The translations under genes were made by a program, and so were the position numbers. From Clostridium chromiireducens (GTDB taxonomy: Bacteria > Bacillota > Clostridia > Clostridiales > Clostridiaceae): 64,000 nt of DNA. The DNA lies in NCBI RefSeq assembly GCF_002029255.1, contig NZ_MZGT01000011.1, positions 1-64,000 on the forward strand, in the 5' to 3' direction. The notes beneath the pieces are model-generated. The model ran no database searches. It was not told the origin of the DNA and saw only the letters and a program-made list of their open reading frames with translations. The number at the start of each line of letters is the position of its first letter. Within the stretch, counting starts at the first letter, position 1. Shown in pieces: positions 42,951 through 51,113 of this stretch.

Positions 42951-43577
42951 ATGAGTTCAAGAGAATATTTTGATAATATTTCTTTAAGTTGGAACAAGAT
43001 GCGAAGTGAATATTTTAAAGATGAAGTAAGGGAAAGAATATTGCAGAAATTAGATGTGGATAGTAAAGTGGTCGGAGATTTAGGTTGTGGGACTGGATTT
43101 ATTTCGTTAGGACTTGCTCTTAAGAATGCCAATATTGTTTTTGCAGTAGATCAATCTTTAAATATGCTTAAGGAATTAAAAAAAGAAAGTCTTAATAGAA
43201 ATCTAAAGAATGTATACCCTATTAGGTCTACATTGGAGGAGTTAGTTTTATTTGATGAATCTTTAGATGCAATAACAATTAATATGGCACTTCACCATGT
43301 AGTGAATCCGGCGAAAAGCTTAAAGGAAATGTACAGAGTATTAAAAAACGGAGGGGTAGTAGTTATTTCTGATGTATATAAGCACAATGGCACCTGGGCT
43401 AGGGAAGAAATGTACGATGAGTGGTTAGGGTTTAGCGAGGAAGAGATAATAAGGTGGTTAAGTGATTCTGGATTTAAAAATATTAAAATTGAAGATACAA
43501 AATTAGAAGCAGTAGGTATATCAAGTAAAGGAGAATACACCAAAACAGGTATATTATTAGCTACAGCAATAAAATAA
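42951..43577 (+). CDS. Class I SAM-dependent methyltransferase
   Basis: A 208-aa methyltransferase. Motif I is VVGDLGCGTGFISLGLA (about 44-60), motif II AVDQSLNML, and NMALHHVVNPAKSLKEMYRVLKNGG is the UbiE/Methyltransf_11-type post-motif (given here as segments about 105-130). Acceptor unknown. A GGGAGGAG ribosome binding site precedes the ATG. Single gene ended by a strong hairpin. Confidence 0.9.
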   Translation: MSSREYFDNISLSWNKMRSEYFKDEVRERILQKLDVDSKVVGDLGCGTGFISLGLALKNANIVFAVDQSLNMLKELKKESLNRNLKNVYPIRSTLEELVLFDESLDAITINMALHHVVNPAKSLKEMYRVLKNGGVVVISDVYKHNGTWAREEMYDEWLGFSEEEIIRWLSDSGFKNIKIEDTKLEAVGISSKGEYTKTGILLATAIK

Positions 43578-43648
43578 TGGATTAATGCATAGTATAGATT
43601 TATTGAAAGTGGTAGCTTACATGGAATTTAGTAATAACAGTTTAAAGA

Positions 43649-43697
43649 AACAAAAGAAACTTGAATTTTATGCCGAAAAATTCAAGTTTCTTTTGTT
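43649..43697. terminator. Strong 21-bp hairpin terminator
   Basis: The arms 43649-43669 and 43677-43697 are perfectly complementary (21 bp) around a 7-nt loop. The right arm itself contains T-runs. It ends the methyltransferase transcript. The rest of the gap 43578-43827 holds nothing recognisable apart from the efflux promoter that follows. Confidence 0.8.
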
Positions 43698-43827
43698 AAT
43701 ATGTTACTAAAATGAGTTTTGATTAGAAAGTATAATTTCATTATATAATGATATCGTAAACATTGTATATTTGTAAATGTTATCAAAAATAATGATTAAA
43801 TTTGTATTAAAAAGCTGAATATTATTC

Positions 43828-43878
43828 TTGAATATAAAAATAAATAGTTGTATAATACATACTGTTAGCATACGAACA
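43828..43878 (+). promoter_or_regulatory. Promoter of the efflux operon with palindromic MarR-type operator candidate
   Basis: TTGAAT (43828-43833), a 17-nt spacer and TATAAT (43851-43856) form a good promoter. TGTTAGCATACGAACA (43863-43878) follows directly after the -10 and is a partial palindrome (12 of 16 positions symmetric). Repressor binding here would block transcription. The MarR gene at the operon end is the likely source. Confidence 0.55.
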
Positions 43879-43914
43879 ATATGTGTAGGAATAATTAATT
43901 GATGGAGGGGTAAT

Positions 43915-44898
43915 ATGAAAAAAACTATGTTAGTTTGTTTAGTTATGGCAATGATATTAAGTGGTTGTAGTTCTACAAGTAGTACAAGCGTAGATAATAA
44001 CTCACAAACTACTCAAAATACAGAACAACAATCAAATGTTAAGTACATAATGGCTGGAAAAATTGATGCAAATGATCAGGCAAATGTAGCTTCAAAGATT
44101 GCAGGGAGAGTTTCACAGGTGTTAGTTGATGTTGGTTCTAAGGTGAATGCAGGGGATACTGTTATACAACTAGATACACAAGATTTGCAGGCACAAGTGG
44201 ACCAGGCGCAGGCAGCAGTTAAAACCGCTCAGGCAAATTTAACGAATGCTATGAGTACTGCACGTCCTGAGCAAATAGCTCAAGATCAAGCATCATTAGA
44301 TAGTGCAACTGGAAATTATGAAGTTGCTAAAAAAAATTATGATCGTACGAAAGCTTTATTTGATTCAGACGCCGCTACACAGCAGCAACTTGAAACAGCA
44401 CAGCAACAGCTTACTGCAGCAGAAGCACAACAAAAGACAGCTCAAGAAGTATTAAATATGCATAAAAATGGTGCAACAGAAACAAGTATAGATATTTATA
44501 GGGCACAGGTAGATCAAGCAGAAGCAGCTTTAAAGATTGCACAAACATCATTGGGGAATGCAACTATAGCAGCACCGATTTCAGGAACAGTAAATGCTAA
44601 AAGTATTAACGTAGGAGAGATGGCATCAGCAAATACGACGCTTCTTTCAATATCAAATGCAAATGCTTTAGTTGTAAATGCTTATGTGCCAGCAGATATT
44701 GTTGGTCAATTTAAAGAAGGACAAGATGTAACTGTAAAGGTGTCTGAAGTAGATAATACAGAGTTTCAAGGAAAAATATCAGTTATAAACTCTAAATTAA
44801 ATGCTCAGAGTAGAAATATTTTGGTTAAAGTAGCATTATCAGATCCGAATTCAGTATTGAAACCTGGTATGTTTGCTGAAGTTGGAATAAAGGAATAA
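43915..44898 (+). CDS. HlyD-family membrane-fusion lipoprotein (efflux adaptor)
   Basis: A 327-aa lipoprotein with lipobox ILSGC (Cys near residue 18) and a Ser/Thr linker. The HlyD/RND-type adaptor fold follows: a split biotinyl-lipoyl domain (GRVSQVLVDVGSKVNAGDTV and ATIAAPISGTVNAKSINVGE) flanks a long Gln/Ala-rich coiled coil (about 90-195). A beta-barrel domain ends it (PGMFAEVGIKE). It should couple with the following adaptor and the MFS pump to export drugs across the envelope. Confidence 0.92.
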   Translation: MKKTMLVCLVMAMILSGCSSTSSTSVDNNSQTTQNTEQQSNVKYIMAGKIDANDQANVASKIAGRVSQVLVDVGSKVNAGDTVIQLDTQDLQAQVDQAQAAVKTAQANLTNAMSTARPEQIAQDQASLDSATGNYEVAKKNYDRTKALFDSDAATQQQLETAQQQLTAAEAQQKTAQEVLNMHKNGATETSIDIYRAQVDQAEAALKIAQTSLGNATIAAPISGTVNAKSINVGEMASANTTLLSISNANALVVNAYVPADIVGQFKEGQDVTVKVSEVDNTEFQGKISVINSKLNAQSRNILVKVALSDPNSVLKPGMFAEVGIKE

Positions 44899-44917
44899 GG
44901 GAAGAGGTGACTGAAAT

Positions 44918-45571
44918 ATGAAAGAAAAGCGTAAAATATTAATTATTGGAATATTAGTGGCAATTGTGGCAGCATTAAGTAGTATAGCATTTTATTATTG
45001 GTATGAAAATACATATTATGTTTCGACAGAAGATGCAAAAGTTAATGCTGATTTCGTAAGTGTAACTCCTCAAATTTCAGGTAAGTTATTAGAACTTAAT
45101 GTTGGAGAAGGAGACAAAGTGACAAAGAACGAAATATTGGCTCGTCAGGAAATGAATAATCTTCCAGATACAAGTGTAGAGCAATCTTTAGTTAGATCAC
45201 CTATTGATGGAATTGTTGTAAAGAAGCAGGGAACTGTTGGGGAACTTTTATCAACAGGTCAAACTTTAATTACATTAGTTGATCCAAGTAAGCTTTATAT
45301 TTCTGCGAATATAGAAGAAACAAAACTTGGAAAAGTTAAAGTTGGACAACCGGTTGATATTACAATAGATCAATATGACTCTGAGAAATTTAGTGGAAAA
45401 GTAAAAACTATTGGTGAAGTATCTAATTCGGCTATATCACTATTGCCATCATCAACAAGCGGAACTTTTACTAAGGTAGTTCAAAGAATACCTATAAAAA
45501 TCGAACTTGATAGTTTTAATGAAAAGATTCTCCCAGGAACAAATGCAATTATTAAAATTCATATTAAATAA
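44918..45571 (+). CDS. Short HlyD/EmrA-like membrane-fusion protein
   Basis: A 217-aa second adaptor with an N-terminal membrane helix (about 6-28) and EmrA-like start YYVSTEDAKVNADFVSVTPQ. The lipoyl halves are SGKLLELNVGEGDKV and VRSPIDGIVVKKQGTVGE, joined by a very short connection. The coiled-coil hairpin of normal EmrA is therefore missing. This suits a Gram-positive, which has no outer membrane to reach. The gap to the first adaptor is 19 nt. Confidence 0.9.
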   Translation: MKEKRKILIIGILVAIVAALSSIAFYYWYENTYYVSTEDAKVNADFVSVTPQISGKLLELNVGEGDKVTKNEILARQEMNNLPDTSVEQSLVRSPIDGIVVKKQGTVGELLSTGQTLITLVDPSKLYISANIEETKLGKVKVGQPVDITIDQYDSEKFSGKVKTIGEVSNSAISLLPSSTSGTFTKVVQRIPIKIELDSFNEKILPGTNAIIKIHIK

Positions 45572-45583
45572 TGAGGTGATGTA

Positions 45584-47176
45584 ATGGGAGAGAGTAATAA
45601 AGATTCGTTAATGAATAGTTGGTTAGCGCTAGGCGTAGTTGTAATAGGTACTTTTATGTCTATACTCGATAGTAGTATAGTAAATATTGCTCTTCCTAAA
45701 ATGATGTCTGTTTTTGGAGTATCTTTAGATGATATAAAGTGGGTATTGACCGCTTATACTTTAGCACTTGGTGCGATTATACCTCTTACAGGATATTTAC
45801 AAGAAATTTTGGGTGCTAAAAGAGTATATATATTTGCTTTGGCGATGTTTACAGTAGGATCCATGTTGTGTGGTGTTTCTTGGAGTAATACCAGTATGAT
45901 AATATTCCGTGTCATTCAAGCTATCGGTGGTGGAATGATAATGCCAGTAGGAATGTCTATAATATATCAAGTATTCCCTAGAGAAAAAGTAGGATTAGCT
46001 CTTGGCTTCTGGGGAATAGCATCTATGGCAGCACCGGCAATAGGGCCAACTTTAGGCGGATATATCATAGAAAAGATGGATTGGAGACTTATTTTTAATA
46101 TCAATGTACCAATTGGTATAATTGGAGTGATATTGGGTACAATTGTATTAAAGGGTGCTGAAAGGAAGCCTTTTAAATCTTTTGATATAATTGGATTTAT
46201 ATCTTCTACAGTAGGTCTAGTTAGTGTATTATATGTTTTAGGGGAAGGATCATCAATTGACTGGTCCAAGCTTGAAAATCCAATATTGATGACTCTTGGA
46301 TGTTTAAGTCTTGTGCTATTTGTAGCTAATGAGTTAACGCACCCAAGCCCTCTCTTAGATTTAAGAGTATTTAAATTGTTTGATTTTACAATAAGTCAGA
46401 TTGTAACTAGTGTCTTGACATTGGCGATGATGGGGGGGATTTATGTATTACCTTTATTTTTGCAAAATGTCAGAGCCTATACACCGATGGAAACTGGATT
46501 AATGATGTTGCCAGGAGCATTAGTAATGGGAGTTTTAATGCCAATCAGTGGTAATCTTATGAATAAGGTAGGGGTAAAAGCACTGGTTATCCCAGGGCTT
46601 TTAATACTTGCAGGATCTTCATTTGAACTTGCAAATGCCATAAATATGAACTCTAGCAAAGAGCATATTGTACTTATTAATTGTATAAGGTCTGTTGGAA
46701 TGGGATTAAGTATGATGCCAATTAGTACTAGCGGTATGAATGTTGTGCCTGCCCATTTAATTAGCAGGGCATCAGCTCTCTCAAATACTTTAAGGCAGAT
46801 AGCGAGTTCGGTTAGTGTTACTCTAATGTCTACACTTATACAAGGAAGAAATGATTATAATTATGCCAAATTATCAGAACAAATTAACGTATATAATAAA
46901 ACAGCAATAGATACAATAAGTACACTGACAAAAGCATATATGGGCATGGGGATGCAGCAAAGTGCTGCTAAAGCGTCTGCATTATCTTACATAACAAGAA
47001 TGATTGGAAGTCAGGCTTATTTGGATGCAATGGCTTATGCGGTTACGGTAACTGTTGTTATTGTATTCGTAGCTATATTTCTAGCTTCATTTATGGGCGT
47101 GAAAAAAACACCTAAGAAAGAAAATAAGGAAGGTGAAAAAAATGAACCGACAGGAGGAGTCCTTGTCTCCGAATAA
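45584..47176 (+). CDS. DHA2-family MFS multidrug exporter (EmrB/QacA-like)
   Basis: A 530-aa major-facilitator protein with about 14 membrane segments. It has the DHA2 signatures: LDSSIVNIALPKMM in helix 1, GYLQEILGAKRVYIFALA in the loop 2-3, GGGMIMPVGMSIIYQVFP, and WGIASMAAPAIGPTLGGYI in helix 5. It is the pump of the operon with two adaptors upstream and its 3' end overlaps the MarR gene. Likely substrates are hydrophobic drugs or cations. Confidence 0.95.
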   Translation: MGESNKDSLMNSWLALGVVVIGTFMSILDSSIVNIALPKMMSVFGVSLDDIKWVLTAYTLALGAIIPLTGYLQEILGAKRVYIFALAMFTVGSMLCGVSWSNTSMIIFRVIQAIGGGMIMPVGMSIIYQVFPREKVGLALGFWGIASMAAPAIGPTLGGYIIEKMDWRLIFNINVPIGIIGVILGTIVLKGAERKPFKSFDIIGFISSTVGLVSVLYVLGEGSSIDWSKLENPILMTLGCLSLVLFVANELTHPSPLLDLRVFKLFDFTISQIVTSVLTLAMMGGIYVLPLFLQNVRAYTPMETGLMMLPGALVMGVLMPISGNLMNKVGVKALVIPGLLILAGSSFELANAINMNSSKEHIVLINCIRSVGMGLSMMPISTSGMNVVPAHLISRASALSNTLRQIASSVSVTLMSTLIQGRNDYNYAKLSEQINVYNKTAIDTISTLTKAYMGMGMQQSAAKASALSYITRMIGSQAYLDAMAYAVTVTVVIVFVAIFLASFMGVKKTPKKENKEGEKNEPTGGVLVSE

Positions 47177-47624
47177 TGAGTTAGTTCAAGAACAAGCTGA
47201 TGAAATACTTGGAATATTTAAAAGTATCAAAAGATCTCTTAGTTGTAAATATGAGAAAATAGCAAAGGAATATGGATTTACGGCTCCGCAGTTAGGGGTT
47301 ATATTTCACCTATATATGGTGCCGTCAATTACTCTTAATGAGTTAAGTGACTATATGAGCTTGACGAAAAGTACAGTTTCGGGAATAGTAGATCGTTTGG
47401 CTAAGCAAGGTGTTGTAAATAGAGAAATCCCAAAAGATAATCGAAGAATTGTCAAGTTATCAATTTCAGAGGAATTTAAAAAAAATAATGATATATTTGC
47501 CATAAAGAAGAGATTTTTTGATGAATTTATACTGAATTCAATAAAGGAAATGGACCCAGAAGAAGTAGATAAAATTATTTATGGCTTGCGACAATTAAGT
47601 GTATTGTTAAAAGATGATAACTAG
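47142..47624 (+). CDS. MarR-family regulator
   Basis: A winged-helix regulator of about 160 aa. LGVIFHLYMVPSITLNELSD and MSLTKSTVSGIVDRLAKQGV form the helix-turn-helix, with REIPKDNRRIVKLSISEE as the wing. ATG 47142 is 6 nt after AAGGTG, while an earlier in-frame GTG at 47133 lies within that site. The gene overlaps the MFS gene by 35 nt. It probably represses its own operon at the palindrome near 43863. Confidence 0.93.
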   Translation: MNRQEESLSPNNELVQEQADEILGIFKSIKRSLSCKYEKIAKEYGFTAPQLGVIFHLYMVPSITLNELSDYMSLTKSTVSGIVDRLAKQGVVNREIPKDNRRIVKLSISEEFKKNNDIFAIKKRFFDEFILNSIKEMDPEEVDKIIYGLRQLSVLLKDDN

Positions 47625-47685
47625 ATAAAGAAAAAGTTATTTTATAAAATCAGTTGTAGCATTTAAAGTTAATATAATAGATAAC

Positions 47686-47721
47686 AAAAAACCGTATTGA
47701 TAAAGTTAATACGGTTTTTTG
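47686..47721 (+). terminator. Rho-independent terminator after the efflux operon
   Basis: AAAAACCGTATT/AATACGGTTTTT flank a short loop, followed by T residues. Downstream to 48063 the sequence is AT-rich. A complementary-strand frame of 69 codons (47650-47859) has no ribosome binding site and is not annotated. Confidence 0.85.
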
Positions 47722-48063
47722 TAGTGTGATTAAGTATTGAAAAATGGTAATAAGAGAAAGTCCATAGGGAGCTGGATAATAAAAATCACCAAAATGAACT
47801 TTATTAATTATATAAGATTTCCAAGGAACTAAATTTGATGGAATAATAATTTTGCACATGATTTTTTTGCTTATACTTAAAGTAAAATATGAAGCTAACT
47901 AACAAGTTTTATGAATTAATAAAAAGTTCTTTATAGATTTTAATTGTGTTAGCAATATAATTAAATTATGACTGTTTTTGTCGAAAATATATACATAATT
48001 AGGTATCTATTATATTATTTTAATATAAAAATTAAAATTTAGAAATAGGAGAGAGAAAAGTTT

Positions 48064-49467
48064 ATGTCAGAAAATAATAATAAAAAAATTGTTTGGTACA
48101 CTTTGGCATTTATGGCATTTTCGACAGTTTGGGGATTTGGGAATGTTATTAATGGATTTTCTGAGTATAATGGCTTAAAGGCAATTATATCTTGGATATT
48201 AATTTTTGCAATTTATTTTGTACCATATGCGTTAATGGTAGGGGAATTGGGATCAGCATTTAAGGAGTTTGGTGGAGGAGTCAGCTCATGGATTAACGAA
48301 ACTATAGGTCCTAAAATGGCATACTATGCAGGTTGGACATACTGGATAGTACATATGCCTTATATTTCACAGAAGCCATCAGGATTTATTATCGCAACAA
48401 GCTGGGCTATTTTCCAAGATAAAAGAATTAGTAGTATGAATCCTATGTTTTTGCAATTATCATGTTTAGTAATTTTCTTGATAGGATTATATATTGCATC
48501 TAAAGGGTTAAATCCATTAAAAAAATTAGCGACCCTTGCAGGTACATCAATGTTTGTAATGTCAATATTATTTATTATTTTAATGGTAGCTGCTCCTGCA
48601 ATTACTGATGCTCATTTAAATTCTATTGATTGGTCGTTAAAAACTTTTATGCCAACATTTGATGTTAAATTCTTTACAAGTTTATCTATCCTAGTTTTTG
48701 CGGTAGGTGGCTGTGAAAAAATTTCGCCTTATGTTAATGAAATGGAAAATCCTGAAAAGGGTTTCTCGAAGGGAATGATTACATTAGCAATTATGGTTGC
48801 TGTATGTGCGATTCTAGGTACTATTTCACTTGGAATGATGTTTGATTCGAGCAATGTTCCAAAAGATTTAATGACAAATGGAGCATATTACGCATTCCAA
48901 AAGCTAGGTGAATATTATCATTTAGGTAATTTATTTGTTGTTATATATGCTATTACAAATATGATTGGACAGTTTGCGGTATTGATTATATCAATTGATG
49001 CACCTTTACGTATGTTACTTGATAGTGCTGATAAGAATTTTATTCCTGAAAAGATGTTTGTAAAAAATAATCATGGAGCATATAAAAATGGTCATAAATT
49101 AATTCTAATAATTGTATCTATATTGATAATTGTTCCAGCTTTCGGTATCGGAAATGTAGACGAGCTAGTAAAATGGTTAGTTAAATTAAATGCTGTTTGT
49201 ATGCCGCTACGTTATTTATGGGTATTTGCTGCTTATATTGCGTTGAAAAAAGCAGGAGAGAAGTTCATGCCGGAGTATCAATTTGTAAAAAGTAGAGTAT
49301 TGGGTATGATAATTGGAATTTGGTGTTTTGCATTTACGGCTTTTGCATGTATTAGTGGGATGTATTCTAAGGATACTTTCCAACTTGTACTTAACATCAT
49401 AACTCCGTTTATACTTATTGGATTAGGTCTGGTTATGCCTTATTTTGCTCGTAGAAATAATAAGTAA
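48064..49467 (+). CDS. APC-superfamily amino-acid transporter
   Basis: A 467-aa membrane transporter with about 12 membrane segments. It has APC-type features: an N-terminal FSTVWGFGNVINGFSEYNG helix with the substrate-backbone glycine motif, VGELGSAFKEFGGGVSSWI in the loop region, and FAVGGCEKISPYVNEMENP around helix 6. This is the glutamate:GABA antiporter/YjeM-like branch of the superfamily. Exact substrate unknown. Single gene, GGAGAGAG ribosome binding site. Confidence 0.9.
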   Translation: MSENNNKKIVWYTLAFMAFSTVWGFGNVINGFSEYNGLKAIISWILIFAIYFVPYALMVGELGSAFKEFGGGVSSWINETIGPKMAYYAGWTYWIVHMPYISQKPSGFIIATSWAIFQDKRISSMNPMFLQLSCLVIFLIGLYIASKGLNPLKKLATLAGTSMFVMSILFIILMVAAPAITDAHLNSIDWSLKTFMPTFDVKFFTSLSILVFAVGGCEKISPYVNEMENPEKGFSKGMITLAIMVAVCAILGTISLGMMFDSSNVPKDLMTNGAYYAFQKLGEYYHLGNLFVVIYAITNMIGQFAVLIISIDAPLRMLLDSADKNFIPEKMFVKNNHGAYKNGHKLILIIVSILIIVPAFGIGNVDELVKWLVKLNAVCMPLRYLWVFAAYIALKKAGEKFMPEYQFVKSRVLGMIIGIWCFAFTAFACISGMYSKDTFQLVLNIITPFILIGLGLVMPYFARRNNK

Positions 49468-49565
49468 TTATATATTCGTTTTGCGAATTAAAAATTATGT
49501 AGATGTATCGAATTAAAGTAGATAATTACTTTAATTTAGGTATTACAACCCTGGATAATATAGTT

Positions 49566-49602
49566 CGCCCTAAGCTTATCTTATGCTTAGGGCGATTTTT
49601 TT
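49566..49602 (+). terminator. Rho-independent terminator after the transporter
   Basis: CGCCCTAAGC/GCTTAGGGCG (49566-49575, 49585-49594) form a 10-bp GC-rich stem with a T-run. The remaining sequence to 49791 shows no gene. Confidence 0.9.
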
Positions 49603-49791
49603 ATAGTGTAGGATGGTTTAGGCGAGAAACTATATTTGTAAAGGGACTGATAGAGATTCAGTAATTGAGAGTGAGCGAAATGCTGAAGGAAATGTAATTG
49701 AGCTAAATCGAAGTGGAAAATAAATAATTGTATGTAATAAACTATTAATATAGAATATTAAATAAATAGAATATAAATGGAGGGTTTAGAT

Positions 49792-50097
49792 ATGGAAAGA
49801 CCTAAGTTTGCTTTTATGCTTATGGGACCTAAATATGATAAAGATAAACATAATGTGTGTTTTGAAACAGAAACCAAAGATACTTATATTGTGTCTGTAA
49901 ATAATTTTGAGGAAGCTTGTGAAAAGGCTAAGGAACTTTCTGAAAAAGGTTTTGGGGCGTTGGAACTATGTGGTGCCTTTGGGGAAGAAAAAACAAGAAA
50001 ACTTATAGAAATAACTGAAGGAAAAATGGCGATTGGATATGTAACTCATTTTCCTAGTGAGGATGATAAGTTTGTAAAATTTTTTGGAAGAAAATAA
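49792..50097 (+). CDS. DUF6506-family small protein
   Basis: About 101 aa. MERPKFAFMLMGPKYDKDKH and the C-terminal AIGYVTHFPSEDDKFVKFFG are recognisable as a DUF6506-like small protein. The start is ATG 49792, because the ATG at 49777 overlaps the GGAGGG ribosome binding site (49779-49784). It precedes the GntR gene by 28 nt and is probably co-transcribed. Function unknown. It may be an accessory protein of the metabolite pathway formed with the IlvD/Edd-type dehydratase. Confidence 0.8.
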   Translation: MERPKFAFMLMGPKYDKDKHNVCFETETKDTYIVSVNNFEEACEKAKELSEKGFGALELCGAFGEEKTRKLIEITEGKMAIGYVTHFPSEDDKFVKFFGRK

Positions 50098-50125
50098 ATT
50101 ACGATAAATGAGCATAGGAGGAAAG

Positions 50126-50854
50126 ATGTCTGATATTAAAGATTTTGAAGTAAATAGCGTAAACAACTCAGCAAAACCGCTAGGAGAACAGATTTCGGAA
50201 CGTATAATTCAATTAATTATAGAGAATGATTGGAAAGCTGGTGATAAGTTACCTAATGAGTACGAACTTGCAGATAAACTTGATGTAGGAAGAAGTACTA
50301 TTAGAGAGGCTATAAAAGCTTTAGTTTCGCGAAATATTTTGGAAATAAGACGTGGCGCTGGAACTTTTATTTCTGAAAAAGGTGGAGTTGCAGATGATCC
50401 GTTGGGGTTGACGTTTGTTAAGGATAAATATAAGTTGGCTCTTGATTTATTAGAAGTAAGATTTATGATAGAACCATCCATAGCATCTATAGCTGCAGTA
50501 AAGGCTACGAATGAAGAAATCGAAAAAATGTCGAGCTTGTGCGATGAAATAGATGAGCTCATTCTGAAAAAACAACCGTATCTAGAGAAAGATATAGAAT
50601 TTCATGCTGCTATAGCGAAAAGTAGTAAAAACTTAGTTGTAGGAAATTTAATTCCTATTATTAACAGATCCATTGCAATATTTATTGATATTACTAATCA
50701 AAAGTTAAGAACTGAAACAATGGAAACACATAGAGAAATTTTAAATGCAATTAAAAATCATGATGCTAACGGTGCACGTGATGCTATGTTTTTACATTTA
50801 GTATATAATAGAAGAAATATTAAAACTATTATAGGGAAAGAAATTACTAGCTAA
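50126..50854 (+). CDS. FadR-subfamily GntR regulator
   Basis: About 242 aa. The winged helix reads IIENDWKAGDKLPNEYELAD and LDVGRSTIREAIKALVSRNI, followed by an FCD domain (about 95-235) with metal-ligand histidines (for example EFHAAIAKSS and HREILNAIKNHD). ATG 50126 follows AGGAGG, while ATG 50108 lies upstream of it. ATACATCAGATGTAT palindromes at 50923 and 51062 are its probable operators, so it likely controls the downstream dehydratase in response to an organic acid. Confidence 0.94.
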   Translation: MSDIKDFEVNSVNNSAKPLGEQISERIIQLIIENDWKAGDKLPNEYELADKLDVGRSTIREAIKALVSRNILEIRRGAGTFISEKGGVADDPLGLTFVKDKYKLALDLLEVRFMIEPSIASIAAVKATNEEIEKMSSLCDEIDELILKKQPYLEKDIEFHAAIAKSSKNLVVGNLIPIINRSIAIFIDITNQKLRTETMETHREILNAIKNHDANGARDAMFLHLVYNRRNIKTIIGKEITS

Positions 50855-50871
50855 ATATTTGATATAGGAAA

Positions 50872-50909
50872 ATACATCCGATCTGATTAGAGAACGGATG
50901 TATTTTTTT
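50872..50909 (+). terminator. Terminator after the GntR gene using the operator half-site sequence
   Basis: ATACATCCG/CGGATGTAT (50872-50880, 50895-50903) form a 9-bp stem followed by TTTTTT. The arms resemble the half-sites of the nearby operator palindromes (ATACATC/GATGTAT), so the structure may also be a spaced binding site. Confidence 0.75.
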
Positions 50910-50922
50910 GGAATTATTGGTT

Positions 50923-50937
50923 ATACATCAGATGTAT
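50923..50937. promoter_or_regulatory. GntR operator palindrome, upstream copy
   Basis: ATACATCAGATGTAT is a 15-bp perfect palindrome around a central base, identical to the copy at 51062-51076, 139 nt away. Two such sites would allow a loop. A frame at 50908-51117 covers these sites and is not a gene. Confidence 0.7.
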
Positions 50938-51031
50938 TTTAAAGAAAGAGAAGAAAAAATCAAGAGTATAAGTTGGGTTATGGATAGAATATGTAAAAAT
51001 ATTTTAAGAAAAAGGTTTTTGAGAAATAATA

Positions 51032-51076
51032 TTGACAAAAACATAGGTTGTGATATTATAAATACATCAGATGTAT
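51032..51076 (+). promoter_or_regulatory. Promoter plus GntR operator for the IlvD/Edd dehydratase gene
   Basis: TTGACA (51032-51037), a 16-nt spacer and TATTAT (51054-51059) are followed at once by ATACATCAGATGTAT (51062-51076). An operator at the transcription start is well placed for repression. The ribosome binding site GGAGAG lies about 25 nt further downstream. Confidence 0.75.
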
Positions 51077-51113
51077 TTAAACGGTATCAAATATTAACTA
51101 GGAGAGAAGTAGT

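Noticed and set aside
47650..47859. 69-codon complementary-strand frame after the MarR gene
   Set aside because: No ribosome binding site, and it includes the terminator. Could be a remnant, but nothing supports it.
50104..50128. ATG 50108 as start of the GntR gene
   Set aside because: The AGGAGG site lies downstream of it. ATG 50126 is correctly placed.
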